Source: Nonomuraea thailandensis (GTDB lineage: Bacteria; Actinomycetota; Actinomycetes; Streptosporangiales; Streptosporangiaceae). Taken from it: a DNA stretch of 64,000 bases. Below are positions 56,721-64,000 of this stretch, piece by piece (positions within the stretch are counted from its first letter, which is position 1; each line of letters starts with the position of its first letter). The translations under genes were made by a program, and so were the position numbers. The notes beneath the pieces were generated by a model. The model had not been told where the DNA came from and did not search any database. It saw only the letters and a program-made list of their open reading frames with translations. The stretch is from contig NZ_JAMZEB010000002.1 in the NCBI RefSeq assembly GCF_024172165.1, positions 9,212,501-9,276,500 on the forward strand. Direction: 5' to 3'.

Positions 56721-57889
56721 TTGGCTGCCTCCAGGGGAATCGAGGGTGGTACTGCCACCGCCGTGCCGCCGAAGGCGGGCAGGCGGAGGGTGAAGGTGGA
56801 GCCGGACCCTTCCTTGCTCCAGACGGACACCTCGCCGGCGTGCGCGGCGGCGACGTGCTTGACGATGGCGAGGCCGAGGCCGGTGCCGCCGGTGGCGCGC
56901 GACCTGGCCGCGTCCACGCGGAAGAAGCGCTCGAAGATGCGCTCCAGCGCCTCCTCGGGGATGCCGATGCCCTGGTCGCTGACGCTGATCTCGACGGAGT
57001 CGCCCGCGGGCCGCACGCTGACGACGACCCTCGTGTGGTCGGGGCTGTAGGCGACGGCGTTGTCGATCAGGTTGCGCAGGGCGGTGACGAGCAGGTCGTC
57101 GTCGCCCCAGATGCGCAGGCCCTCGGTGCCGCCGGTGACGAGTGCGATGTCCTTGGCCGAGGCCCTGGTGTTGCAGTACTCGATGGCGCCGTGGATCGCT
57201 TCGTCGATCGAGACCTGACCCGGCGTCGGGATGGGCTCGGCGCCCTGGATCCGGCTGAGCGTGATCAGGTCCTGGATGAGGTAGTTGAGCCGGGCGGCCT
57301 CGTGCTGCATGCGCCCGGCGAAGCGGCTGACCGCCTCGGGGTCGTCGGCGGCGTCCTGGATGGTCTCGGCCAGCAGGCTCATGGCGCCCACCGGGGTCTT
57401 CAGCTCGTGGCTGACGTTGGCGACGAAGTCGCGGCGCACGGCCTCGACCCGGCGCCGCTCGGTCTGGTCCTCCGCCAGCACGAGCACCTGGCCGTAGGAG
57501 CCGAGCGGTGCCACGCGGACGGCGAAGTTGGTGGTCTCCTGGCCGAACTTGTGGCCGGCGACGTCGATCTCGCTCTCGCGGATCTCGCCGTCGCGGCGTA
57601 CCTGCCTCGCCAGGGCGAGCAGCTCCGCGGCCATCAGGCGGTCGCCCTTGACCAGCCCGAACGCCCGTGCGGCCGAGCTGGCGCGCAGGACGCGGTCGTG
57701 GGCGTCAAGGACCACGGCGGACGACGGCAGCACGGCCAGCACCGACGCGACGCCCTGCGGCAGCGCGGCGCCGGTCTCCACGCCGTCCGCCGCGGCGGCA
57801 CGGCTCGGGGCCTCGATCTGATTGCGATAGAACAGGACTGCCAGCGCGCCCACCACGAACCCGGCCAGGGCCGCGAAGCTCATGGCCAT
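56717..57889 (-). CDS. phoR: PhoR/SenX3-type sensor histidine kinase
   Basis: About 390 residues. One N-terminal helix (about 1-25), a PAS-like domain (about 50-150), HisKA with FVANVSHELKTP (phospho-His) and HATPase_c with DNAVAYSP, DQGIGIPEE and GGTGLGLAIV. An ATG at 57889 is ten bases after GGAGG; ATG at 57898 is closer and less likely. In relatives, it works with PhoU and the Pst transporter to sense phosphate. Confidence 0.93.
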   Translation of the reverse strand: MAMSFAALAGFVVGALAVLFYRNQIEAPSRAAAADGVETGAALPQGVASVLAVLPSSAVVLDAHDRVLRASSAARAFGLVKGDRLMAAELLALARQVRRDGEIRESEIDVAGHKFGQETTNFAVRVAPLGSYGQVLVLAEDQTERRRVEAVRRDFVANVSHELKTPVGAMSLLAETIQDAADDPEAVSRFAGRMQHEAARLNYLIQDLITLSRIQGAEPIPTPGQVSIDEAIHGAIEYCNTRASAKDIALVTGGTEGLRIWGDDDLLVTALRNLIDNAVAYSPDHTRVVVSVRPAGDSVEISVSDQGIGIPEEALERIFERFFRVDAARSRATGGTGLGLAIVKHVAAAHAGEVSVWSKEGSGSTFTLRLPAFGGTAVAVPPSIPLEAAK

Positions 57890-57971
57890 CTCACTCATGC
57901 CTCCGATGGTAGGTGGCGTTTTCGCAGGGACAGACCCCCTCATCAGGGGATGAACGGCCCTTTCCTGGAAA

Positions 57972-58004
57972 GTTCATCTTGCTGTAGGGGTTCGTTCATC
58001 GAGC
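57972..58004. promoter_or_regulatory. PHO-box-like direct repeats between phoR and phoU
   Basis: GTTCATC at 57972-57978 and 57994-58000 are 22 bases apart, twice the 11-base pitch of PhoP direct-repeat units (GTTCACC-N4). The unit between them is degenerate. A further GTTCATC faces phoR on the minus strand (57950-57956). The downstream copy ends ten bases before a TACGGT -10, as in PhoP-activated promoters. Confidence 0.65.
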
Positions 58005-58010
58005 GGGTCG

Positions 58011-58016
58011 TACGGT
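58011..58016 (+). promoter_or_regulatory. -10 box for leaderless phoU
   Basis: TACGGT lies six bases before the phoU ATG with no ribosome site between, so transcription would start at or next to the A of ATG. Confidence 0.5.
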
Positions 58017-58022
58017 GACGAC

Positions 58023-58667
58023 ATGCGCGACGCGTACCATGAAGAACTTGATGCACTGACAGACAAGCTGGTCGAAATGACCCGCCTTGTCCGCTCGGCG
58101 ATATCCCGTGCCACCACGGCCCTTCTCGATGCCGACCTCCAGCTCGCTGAGAGCGTCATCTCCCGCGACGAGGAGGTGAACGCGGTCTTCGCCGACATCG
58201 AGACGTCGATCTTCGAGCTGATGGCGCGCCAGCAGCCGGTCGCGGTGGACCTGAGAATGGTCATCACGGCGCTGCGCATGGGCACCGACCTGGAGCGCAT
58301 GGGCGACCTCGCGGTGCACGTCGCCAAGGTGGCCCGCCTGCGGCACCCCGACTCCGCCATCCCGCCGGCGCTGCGCTCCACCATCCTGGAGATGGGCCAG
58401 ATCGCCGAGAACCTGGTCACCAAGGCCGGGAGCTGCGTGGCGTCGCGGGACGTGGACTCGGCGATGGAGCTGGAACAGGACGACGACGCGATGGACCGGC
58501 TGCATCGCAAACTGTTCAAGAACATCCTGGCCAAGGACTGGCAGCACGGGGTGGAGCCGGCGATCGACATCACGTTGGTCGGGCGTTACTACGAGCGGTA
58601 CGCGGATCATGCGGTACGGGTGGCGCAGGACGTGGTCTACCTGGTCACCGGCGCCCGCCCGAGCTGA
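58023..58667 (+). CDS. phoU: PhoU phosphate signalling protein
   Basis: A 214-residue protein of two similar three-helix bundles. Each has the E/DxxxD metal pattern: RMGTDLERMGDLAVHVAKVA in the first and LVGRYYERYADHAVRVAQDV in the second. It links the phosphate sensor to the transporter and represses the Pho response when phosphate is ample. Divergent from phoR with the PHO-box-like site between. Confidence 0.95.
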   Translation: MRDAYHEELDALTDKLVEMTRLVRSAISRATTALLDADLQLAESVISRDEEVNAVFADIETSIFELMARQQPVAVDLRMVITALRMGTDLERMGDLAVHVAKVARLRHPDSAIPPALRSTILEMGQIAENLVTKAGSCVASRDVDSAMELEQDDDAMDRLHRKLFKNILAKDWQHGVEPAIDITLVGRYYERYADHAVRVAQDVVYLVTGARPS

Positions 58668-58688
58668 CGGCCGGTGACCGGGATGTGA

Positions 58689-58717
58689 GCTGGGCGGAAG
58701 GGCACCCTCCGCCCAGC
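58689..58717 (+). terminator. Hairpin after phoU
   Basis: Perfect ten-base arms GCTGGGCGGA and TCCGCCCAGC, with a further pairing inside the loop, begin 22 bases after the phoU stop. Confidence 0.75.
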
Positions 58718-58805
58718 ACTCCAACCGGTCTGCCCGAAGGAGATGCTAGAGCCACGCCCGCGCCCTGCGCGCACACGCGGCGCGGGCATGGGCGTTATGC
58801 GGCGC

Positions 58806-59087
58806 TTAATTCCCGGCTGGCGGCCAGCTTTCCCAGCGGGGCGGCGGCGCGTTCATCGCATCCCTGTACTGCTCCGCCCGGCCCTGACAATCGGGGCAGA
58901 GAGGTTCATCGGTGGACCGGGCCACCGCTTCCGGTCCGGCCGGCCGCATGGTGCCCAGAACGCTGAAGCCCGGCGGAATCCCGGTTTGCGGGTCGATCAG
59001 AAAAGTAATGACCTCTCTCGGGTCGTAGGTGAATTCGCGCTTACAGACGAAACAACGGCCTGTCGCCATCTCGCGTTCTTCTGACAT
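58806..59087 (-). CDS. Small zinc-ribbon-like protein (93 aa)
   Basis: A 93-residue protein with two Cys pairs, CFVC (12-15) and CPDC (64-67), that could bind one zinc. The middle has DPREVITFLIDPQTGIPPGF and PEAVARSTDEP. The ATG at 59087 has GGAGGA six bases upstream; the much longer frame above it is a shadow of the VOC gene. Similar short proteins are common in actinomycetes. Function unknown. Confidence 0.8.
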   Translation of the reverse strand: MSEEREMATGRCFVCKREFTYDPREVITFLIDPQTGIPPGFSVLGTMRPAGPEAVARSTDEPLCPDCQGRAEQYRDAMNAPPPRWESWPPAGN

Positions 59088-59183
59088 GAATTCTCCTCCG
59101 GACGGCGCCTGTGGAGCCCTGACCTCAGTATCGGTCAGGAATCGAGAAGCAGCGGCCCGCGAGCCGCCCCTAGCGTGGCTCCC

Positions 59184-59594
59184 ATGGACATCTCCATCCA
59201 CTCGAGCTTCCTGCCGCACGACGACCCGGACGCCTCCCTGGCCTTCTACCGCGACGTTCTCGGCTTCGAGATCCGCGACGACGTCGGGTACGACGGGATG
59301 CGCTGGATCACCGTCGGCCCGGCGGGTCAGCCCGGCACGTCCATCGTCCTGCAGCCGCCCGCGGCCGACCCCGGCGTCACCGAGGCCGAGCGCCACACCA
59401 TCGCCGAGATGATGGCCAAGGGCACCTACGCCGGCATCCTCCTGGCCACCGCCGACCTCGACGGCCTGTTCGAGCGGCTGCAGGCGGGCGACGCCGAGAT
59501 CGTGCAGGAGCCGATCGAGCAGCCGTTCGGGGTCCGCGACTGCGCCGTGCGCGATCCCGCCGGCAACCTCATCCGCATCCAGGAAGTCCGCTGA
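59184..59594 (+). CDS. VOC family (glyoxalase/bleomycin resistance) protein
   Basis: A 136-residue two-module VOC fold: SSFLPHDDPDASLAFYRDVL, GFEIRDDVGYDGMRWITVG and CAVRDPAGNLIRIQE. One or two metal ligands (His/Glu) may remain, in SSFLPH and IRIQE. It may be a dioxygenase, isomerase or binding protein. A TAGCGT lies seven bases before the ATG, a leaderless pattern. Confidence 0.85.
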   Translation: MDISIHSSFLPHDDPDASLAFYRDVLGFEIRDDVGYDGMRWITVGPAGQPGTSIVLQPPAADPGVTEAERHTIAEMMAKGTYAGILLATADLDGLFERLQAGDAEIVQEPIEQPFGVRDCAVRDPAGNLIRIQEVR

Positions 59595-59607
59595 GGAGGT
59601 CTTTCCC

Positions 59608-59826
59608 ATGAACTCCGGCAAGTGGATCCGGCAGAGTCACCGCTGGCTGTCCATCGCCTTCACCACGACCGTGCTCGTCGCCATCGTCGCCGTCTCGCAG
59701 GAGAATCCCGCCATGTGGGTGTTCTACCTGCCGTTGTTCCCGCTCGTGCTGCAGTTTCTGACCGGGCTGTACCTGTTCGTGCTGCCGTACACCGCCAAGG
59801 GGCGCGGCGGACGGCGGGTCACCTGA
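59608..59826 (+). CDS. Small two-pass membrane protein (72 aa)
   Basis: A 72-residue protein with helices at about 14-32 and 37-58 and a basic end. GGAGG lies eight bases before the ATG. It follows the VOC gene by 13 bases and is likely cotranscribed. Its stop overlaps the end of the haem enzyme gene on the other strand by eight bases. Function unknown. Confidence 0.75.
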   Translation: MNSGKWIRQSHRWLSIAFTTTVLVAIVAVSQENPAMWVFYLPLFPLVLQFLTGLYLFVLPYTAKGRGGRRVT

Positions 59827-61570
59827 GCGCCCGCCACGGCGCGAACGCGTGCGGGACGCCGCTGAGAGCGGGGGCGAGCTCGGGGTGGTGGCGCAGCAGG
59901 ACCTCGGTCATGCCGGTCCTGTCGATCCAGTCCAGCCCCTCGGGGCTGTAGACCCCGGGCGTGTACAGGTCGGTGAAGAACGGGTCGCTCTTGAGCCGGC
60001 GGGACGCCATGAGCACGAACACCCGGAACGCGGTGTCGGACATCGCGAACCCGGGCGGCTTGGGCTCGGCGAGCAGCCCCACGGTGACGTCGACCCGTTC
60101 GGGGTCGCCCTCGTAGACCTCCTCGAGCTCCCGTGACCACCCGGGGTCGCCGGTCATCCGCGCGAACTCGGTCACCGGCGCCTTGCGCAGCATGCGGCGG
60201 AAGTCGTTGTAACGGGGCACCCCGCGTTCGCGGTCGCGCAGGATGTCGAGGGTGCCCACGTCGATGCGCTCGCCGCTGACGCGCACCAGGTCGCGCAGGG
60301 CGTCGGGATGGTTGTGCAGGCTCAGCGCCCCGGGGTGCATGACGCCGAAGGAGTAGAGCCAGTCGGACATGCCGTGCCTGTCGACGGCGGCGCGGGTGTG
60401 CTGCCCCTGGATCGGGAGCAGCTCCTCGGTGGTGATCAGGCTGCCGTCGCGGTGGGAGCGGACCGGGTAGTCGTCGCGGATCAGCGGATGGAACCGGTAG
60501 GAGGCGACGAACTCCTCCGTCATCGAGTACGGCGCGGCGTGGTGCTCCATGGGCGAGCCGAGGATGCCGGAGATCATCTCGCCCCGCCCCACGCGGCCGT
60601 GACGGCGGCGGAAGCCGGGCCCCAGCAGCCCTGCCCAGTTGGTGTTCATGCCCAGGCTCACGGCCCGGTTGTCGAGGATGCCGGGCGTCCACTCCACGGT
60701 GTGGATCTTGGCCATGACGGCGACGTTGACCAGGCGGGCGGTCTGGAAGAGCCGCTCGTCGTCCCACGACGGGTACGCCTCGCGCAGCATGCCGCAGATG
60801 GCGTTGTGCTCCTTGACGAACAGGGTGTGCATCAGCGCCAGGCCGACCCAGTAGTTGTCGTTGAACCCGGTCAGGTCGATCCCGGCCAGCCCCGGGGCGG
60901 TCTCATCCGGCAGCCGCCCGCCCTGGAGGGTCATCGTGCCGTCCTCGCCGGTGCGCAGCGAGCGGCAGCGGCTTTCGGAGCTGCCGTAGAGCTGCGAGCC
61001 GTCCCACCAGTGGGTCACCGTGTTCGCGTAGGTGGGCGGGGTGCCGGGCACGGTGCGCGGCGTGGGGTCGGGGCGGCTGCGGCGTACGCGCATCACCCGC
61101 TCGTACCACTGGTCGCCGTCGGCGATCGGCACCTCGATGGGGTCGGCCAGGCGGTTGTCGCCGTGGCTGAACCAGTCGTGGTTCTGGAACTGGATCCAGG
61201 CGGCGGCCAGCATGTTTAGCGAAGTGGCGGGGATGAGCTCGCGCCTGGTCAGCAGCCGGTTGCTCACCTCGCGGGGGCTGGGCGACAGCAGCCTTTCCCG
61301 CGGGCCCGGATGGGTGAGGCCGAGGGGCGCGTTGCGGTCGAAGCGGGTGCCGGCCCGGCCCATGTCCGCGTCGGCGGGGTCGTAGCCGGAGCCGTCGTAG
61401 CTGCGGTGGCGCGGCCTTGGCCGGGACGGGGTGGGGGCCCGCTCGCCGCCGACCGGGCGGGTGTCGTGCAGGTTGTGCCGGCGCAGGGCGGCCCGCATCC
61501 TGGCCAGCGCCAGGAGTTGCAGCAGGAACGGTCGTTCGTACCACTCTTTGACGATCTTCGTCCAGAACAT
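59819..61570 (-). CDS. Alpha-dioxygenase-like haem enzyme
   Basis: A 583-residue member of the peroxidase-cyclooxygenase superfamily. It reads like plant alpha-dioxygenases: SYDGSGYDPADADMGRAGTR at the start, WIQFQNHDW with distal His131, AKIHTVEWTP, and YRFHPLI with Tyr358-x-x-His361. In cyclooxygenase and alpha-dioxygenase the Tyr three residues before the proximal His makes the radical that attacks the fatty acid; it is present here, unlike in the peroxidase at 19798. Plant enzymes turn fatty acids into 2-hydroperoxides. No signal peptide is seen. The partner P450 is divergent across 84 bases. Confidence 0.85.
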   Translation of the reverse strand: MFWTKIVKEWYERPFLLQLLALARMRAALRRHNLHDTRPVGGERAPTPSRPRPRHRSYDGSGYDPADADMGRAGTRFDRNAPLGLTHPGPRERLLSPSPREVSNRLLTRRELIPATSLNMLAAAWIQFQNHDWFSHGDNRLADPIEVPIADGDQWYERVMRVRRSRPDPTPRTVPGTPPTYANTVTHWWDGSQLYGSSESRCRSLRTGEDGTMTLQGGRLPDETAPGLAGIDLTGFNDNYWVGLALMHTLFVKEHNAICGMLREAYPSWDDERLFQTARLVNVAVMAKIHTVEWTPGILDNRAVSLGMNTNWAGLLGPGFRRRHGRVGRGEMISGILGSPMEHHAAPYSMTEEFVASYRFHPLIRDDYPVRSHRDGSLITTEELLPIQGQHTRAAVDRHGMSDWLYSFGVMHPGALSLHNHPDALRDLVRVSGERIDVGTLDILRDRERGVPRYNDFRRMLRKAPVTEFARMTGDPGWSRELEEVYEGDPERVDVTVGLLAEPKPPGFAMSDTAFRVFVLMASRRLKSDPFFTDLYTPGVYSPEGLDWIDRTGMTEVLLRHHPELAPALSGVPHAFAPWRALR

Positions 61571-61654
61571 GGCCGGTCACCGCCTTTCAGCTCTTCACTT
61601 ATAGTAATCATTTAACTACTACTTGTGGTATCCCCAAGGTGTGGAGGGCTTGTG
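61571..61654. promoter_or_regulatory. AT-rich divergent promoter region
   Basis: The 84-base gap between the alpha-dioxygenase-like and P450 genes contains a stretch much richer in AT than its surroundings (about 61596-61626). TATAGT on the plus strand and TACTAT on the minus strand could both be -10 boxes, so the genes may be fired from overlapping promoters. The stretch also has partial two-fold symmetry that could bind a shared regulator. Confidence 0.45.
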
Positions 61655-62983
61655 ATGGGACGACAGACCTCCGAGACGCCGCGCGCGACCGGGCTGGAGA
61701 GCCTGGCGTTCGCCTTGCTCTACTCCCTGCCGGAGTTCGCCCGCGGCATCGTCGTCCCCCGGCCCTCGATGACCCGGCTGCTCGCCCGGCTCGACACGCA
61801 GGCCGCGGCGCAGCGCTTCTGCCTGCGGCTGCGCGTGCGCTACGGCGGCCGCTCGCTCTACGTGCGGGGCCCGCGCGGCAAGGTGCTGCTGCTCCTGTCG
61901 CAGGGCGACGTCGAACGGGTGCTGGCCGGCAGCGACTCGGTCTTCTCCCTGCGCACGGAGGAGAAGTGGCACGGGTTCTCGCCCTTCCAGCCGGACAGCC
62001 TGCTGCTGTCCCAGGGGGAGCAGCGTGGCGACCGGCGCCGGTTCAACGAGGCCGTGCTGGGCGGGGCGGCGCACGTGCTGGCCCGGCGGATCGACCAGGT
62101 GATGACGGAGGAGCTCGACGGGATCCTCGGCCGCCGCCAGGCCCCGGTGGACTGGGAGCGGCTGCGCGGCGGCTACGACCGGGCGACGCTGAGGCTGGTG
62201 CTCGGCGACGCGGCCCGCGACGACGTACAGGTCCTGTCGACCCTGAACGCGCTGCGCCACCAGGGCAACTGGCTGGGTCTGGGGCCCCGGCGCCGCGGCC
62301 GGGCGCGCAGGTTGCGGCTGGCCATGACGGCGGGGATCGAGCGGCACCTGGAGGCGCCGGCCGGCGACAGCCTGGCGGGCCTGGCGGCGGCCGCGCCCCA
62401 GAGCGCTCGCACCTGTCCCGCGGGGCAGGTGCCGCACTGGCTGCTGGCGTTGACGGGGCTCGGCAGTACGGTGATCGGCCCCACCCTGGCACTCCTGGCC
62501 GGCCATCCCGAGCACTGCGAAAGGGCGCGGGCCGAGGCGTGCGCGACCGGCGGCGAGCGGCGGCACCTGCGCGCCTGCCTGCACGAGTCCCTGCGCCTGT
62601 GGCCGCTGGTGGCCACGCTGCCCCGGGTCGTCACCGAGCCCACCGGCTGGCACGGAGCCACGCTCCCCGCCGGGACCGACCTCATGATCCCGGTCGCCGT
62701 GCACAACCGGAACCCGCAGATCGGCTACGCCGACGCCTTCACCCCGCAAGCGTGGCTGGACGGGCGGGCCGCGGCCGACTGGTGGATCATCCCGTTCTCG
62801 GCCGGGCCCGGCCGCTGCCCGGGAAGCGATCTCGGAGGCACGGTCGGCACCGCGGTGCTGGCCGCGCTGCTGCGCCAGTACGACTTCTTCCCGGACGGCC
62901 CGGCCCTCGGCCCGGACCGCCCGCTGCCCAAGACCCTGGACCCCTTCTCCCTGCGCCTGAACGTCGTTCCGCGCATCTTGTGA
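61655..62983 (+). CDS. Atypical cytochrome P450
   Basis: A 442-residue P450. The ExxR is in HESLRLWP (Glu311-Arg314) and the haem loop is FSAGPGRCPGSDLG with Cys388. The I-helix position that normally reads AGx(D/E)T is ALTGLG (265-270), so both acid and alcohol are missing. P450s that lack this pair, such as CYP74 and CYP152, use fatty acid hydroperoxides instead of O2. GGAGGG lies six bases before the ATG at 61655. It is divergent from the alpha-dioxygenase-like gene, which fits a hydroperoxide supply. The reaction is an inference. Confidence 0.83.
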   Translation: MGRQTSETPRATGLESLAFALLYSLPEFARGIVVPRPSMTRLLARLDTQAAAQRFCLRLRVRYGGRSLYVRGPRGKVLLLLSQGDVERVLAGSDSVFSLRTEEKWHGFSPFQPDSLLLSQGEQRGDRRRFNEAVLGGAAHVLARRIDQVMTEELDGILGRRQAPVDWERLRGGYDRATLRLVLGDAARDDVQVLSTLNALRHQGNWLGLGPRRRGRARRLRLAMTAGIERHLEAPAGDSLAGLAAAAPQSARTCPAGQVPHWLLALTGLGSTVIGPTLALLAGHPEHCERARAEACATGGERRHLRACLHESLRLWPLVATLPRVVTEPTGWHGATLPAGTDLMIPVAVHNRNPQIGYADAFTPQAWLDGRAAADWWIIPFSAGPGRCPGSDLGGTVGTAVLAALLRQYDFFPDGPALGPDRPLPKTLDPFSLRLNVVPRIL

Positions 62984-63052
62984 TCGGGGCCGGTGACGCG
63001 GTAGAAACATCCGGAACCCCATTCTTCAGGCCTCGATATAAGCCAGGTCGCG

Positions 63053-63070
63053 CGAGAGAGCGCTCTCTCG
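63053..63070. promoter_or_regulatory. Perfect LacI-type palindrome
   Basis: CGAGAGAGC|GCTCTCTCG, an 18-base perfect palindrome with a central CG, about 58 bases before the start of the secreted protein gene. LacI family operators have this form. The binding regulator is not in the window. Confidence 0.6.
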
Positions 63071-63128
63071 ACCCGAGCTGGCGATGTCCAGAGCACTGCG
63101 CGACCCCGCAGTGGAAGGGACGGACCGT

Positions 63129-64000
63129 ATGACGACGACCCAGCCTCCCCGCGGCCGGGCGCCGCGATTCGGCCTCGTGCTGACGACCGCCCTCTTGACC
63201 GCCGCCGCCACGACCGCCGTCTTGTCGGCGACCCCCGCAGCCGCCTCTCCAGCCGCCCCCGACTTCGGGCCGAACGTCACCGTCTTCGACCCCGGCATGC
63301 CGGTCGGCGACATCCAGGCCACCCTCGACGCCGCCCACGCCGCCCAGGTGGACGCCGAGATGGGCACCACCCGCCACGCGTACCTCTTCAAGCCCGGCAC
63401 GTACGGCACCGCCGAACAGCCGCTCCAGATCAAGGTCGGCTACTACACGGAGATCGCCGGCCTCGGCGCCTCCCCCACCGACGTCGTCATCAACGGCAAG
63501 GTCGAGGTCTACAACCGCTGCCTGGCGGACGGCGGCACGAGCAACTGCCTGGCACTCGTCAACTTCTGGCGCACCCTGTCGAACCTGTCGATCAACATCA
63601 ACGCCGCAGGCCAGGACGGCTGCCGGTCGTCGGCGAACTTCTGGGCCGTCTCCCAGGCGGTGTCCCTGCGCCGGCTCGACGTCACCGGCGGCACCCTGTC
63701 GCTGATGGACTACTGCACCGCCGGCCCGCAGTACGCCAGCGGCGGCTTCATCGCCGACTCCAGGCTGCCGTCCGTCACCAACGGCTCCCAGCAGCAGTGG
63801 CTGACCCGCAACAGCGAGGTCGCCGGCTGGTCGAACGGCGTGTGGAACCAGGTCTTCTCCGGCGTCACCGGCGCCCCGGCCGAGACGGGCTTCCCGAACC
63901 CGCCGTACACCACGCTCGACACCACTCCCCTCAGCCGCGAGAAGCCCTACCTGTACGCCGACGCGAAGGGCAGGTACAACGTCCGCGTGCCCGCCGCCAG
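63129..64000 (+). CDS. Secreted beta-helix-type protein (partial)
   Basis: Open from ATG 63129 (AAGGGA upstream) to the window edge, 290 codons. A Sec signal (LVLTTALLTAAATTAVLSAT, cleavage near AAA-SPAA) is followed by NVTVFDPGMPVGDIQATLDA, LFKPGTYGTAEQPLQIKVGY and VINGKVEVYNRCLADGG. I recall similar Streptomyces proteins, often labelled coagulation factor 5/8-type or adenylyl cyclase, that act on glycans. The LacI-type operator upstream suits a carbohydrate role. A C-terminal binding domain may lie beyond the window. Confidence 0.82.
   Translation, partial: MTTTQPPRGRAPRFGLVLTTALLTAAATTAVLSATPAAASPAAPDFGPNVTVFDPGMPVGDIQATLDAAHAAQVDAEMGTTRHAYLFKPGTYGTAEQPLQIKVGYYTEIAGLGASPTDVVINGKVEVYNRCLADGGTSNCLALVNFWRTLSNLSININAAGQDGCRSSANFWAVSQAVSLRRLDVTGGTLSLMDYCTAGPQYASGGFIADSRLPSVTNGSQQQWLTRNSEVAGWSNGVWNQVFSGVTGAPAETGFPNPPYTTLDTTPLSREKPYLYADAKGRYNVRVPAA

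Overview
The window is high-GC DNA (about 70% by eye) from the chromosome of a filamentous actinomycete, most likely a Streptosporangiaceae relative such as Nonomuraea. This is an inference from gene content: F420-dependent PPOX proteins, DUF2637, SCO6745-type proteins, UdgX, a class F sortase, and a rlmB-cysS-ispF-carD-phoPR-phoU block in the order known from Streptomyces coelicolor. Many genes lack a Shine-Dalgarno sequence and instead carry a TAnnnT-like -10 box 6-8 nt before the start codon, which suggests leaderless transcripts.

Layout. 1-3570: a surface-protein locus on the minus strand, a class F sortase between two secreted proteins that share a C-terminal TPxxGxDTG motif. 3744-10280: a long-chain-type acyl-CoA dehydrogenase, a secreted beta-propeller, a hydrolase, an acetyltransferase, and a MerR regulator divergent from an imine-reductase-like enzyme with a MerR-type operator between them. 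10287-16245: signalling and metal/DNA genes, namely a Ser/Thr kinase with an outside hemopexin-like sensor, a SpoIIE-type phosphatase, a DtxR/IdeR regulator and UdgX. 16318-24182: MFS exporter, pdxH, citrate synthase, a Tat-exported haem peroxidase, a regulator with two LuxR HTH domains, serC and a YqhA membrane protein. 24179-31624: a gas-vesicle-type gvpY/gvpZ-like pair without gas vesicle genes in the window, rhomboid protease, a beta-oxidation pair, a STAS protein and a CbiMQO cobalt/nickel ECF transporter.

31712-42502: a mixed accessory stretch with a two-part glycosyltransferase, a stand-alone ClpX-type zinc finger protein, several oxidoreductases, a P450/SDR divergent pair, a CGNR regulator and short direct repeats at gene ends. 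42489-49378: a 931-residue membrane receptor-like protein with a degenerate NTPase-like region and an outside periplasmic-binding domain, then a patch of lower GC with a WapI-type immunity gene, several orphan genes and one frameshifted gene, bordered by tRNA-Thr(TGT).

49399-58667: conserved core (rlmB, cysS, a PPOX F420 protein, two GlsB stress membrane proteins with sigma-B-like promoters, ispF, carD, a lipoprotein, phoP-phoR and phoU with PHO-box-like 11-bp-phased repeats). 58806-64000: small genes, then a divergent pair of an alpha-dioxygenase-like haem enzyme and an atypical P450 without the I-helix acid-alcohol pair, and finally a secreted beta-helix-type protein behind a perfect LacI-type palindrome. 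The alpha-dioxygenase/P450 pair is the best candidate for an undescribed system: a fatty-acid hydroperoxide maker beside a P450 that looks built to use hydroperoxides rather than O2.
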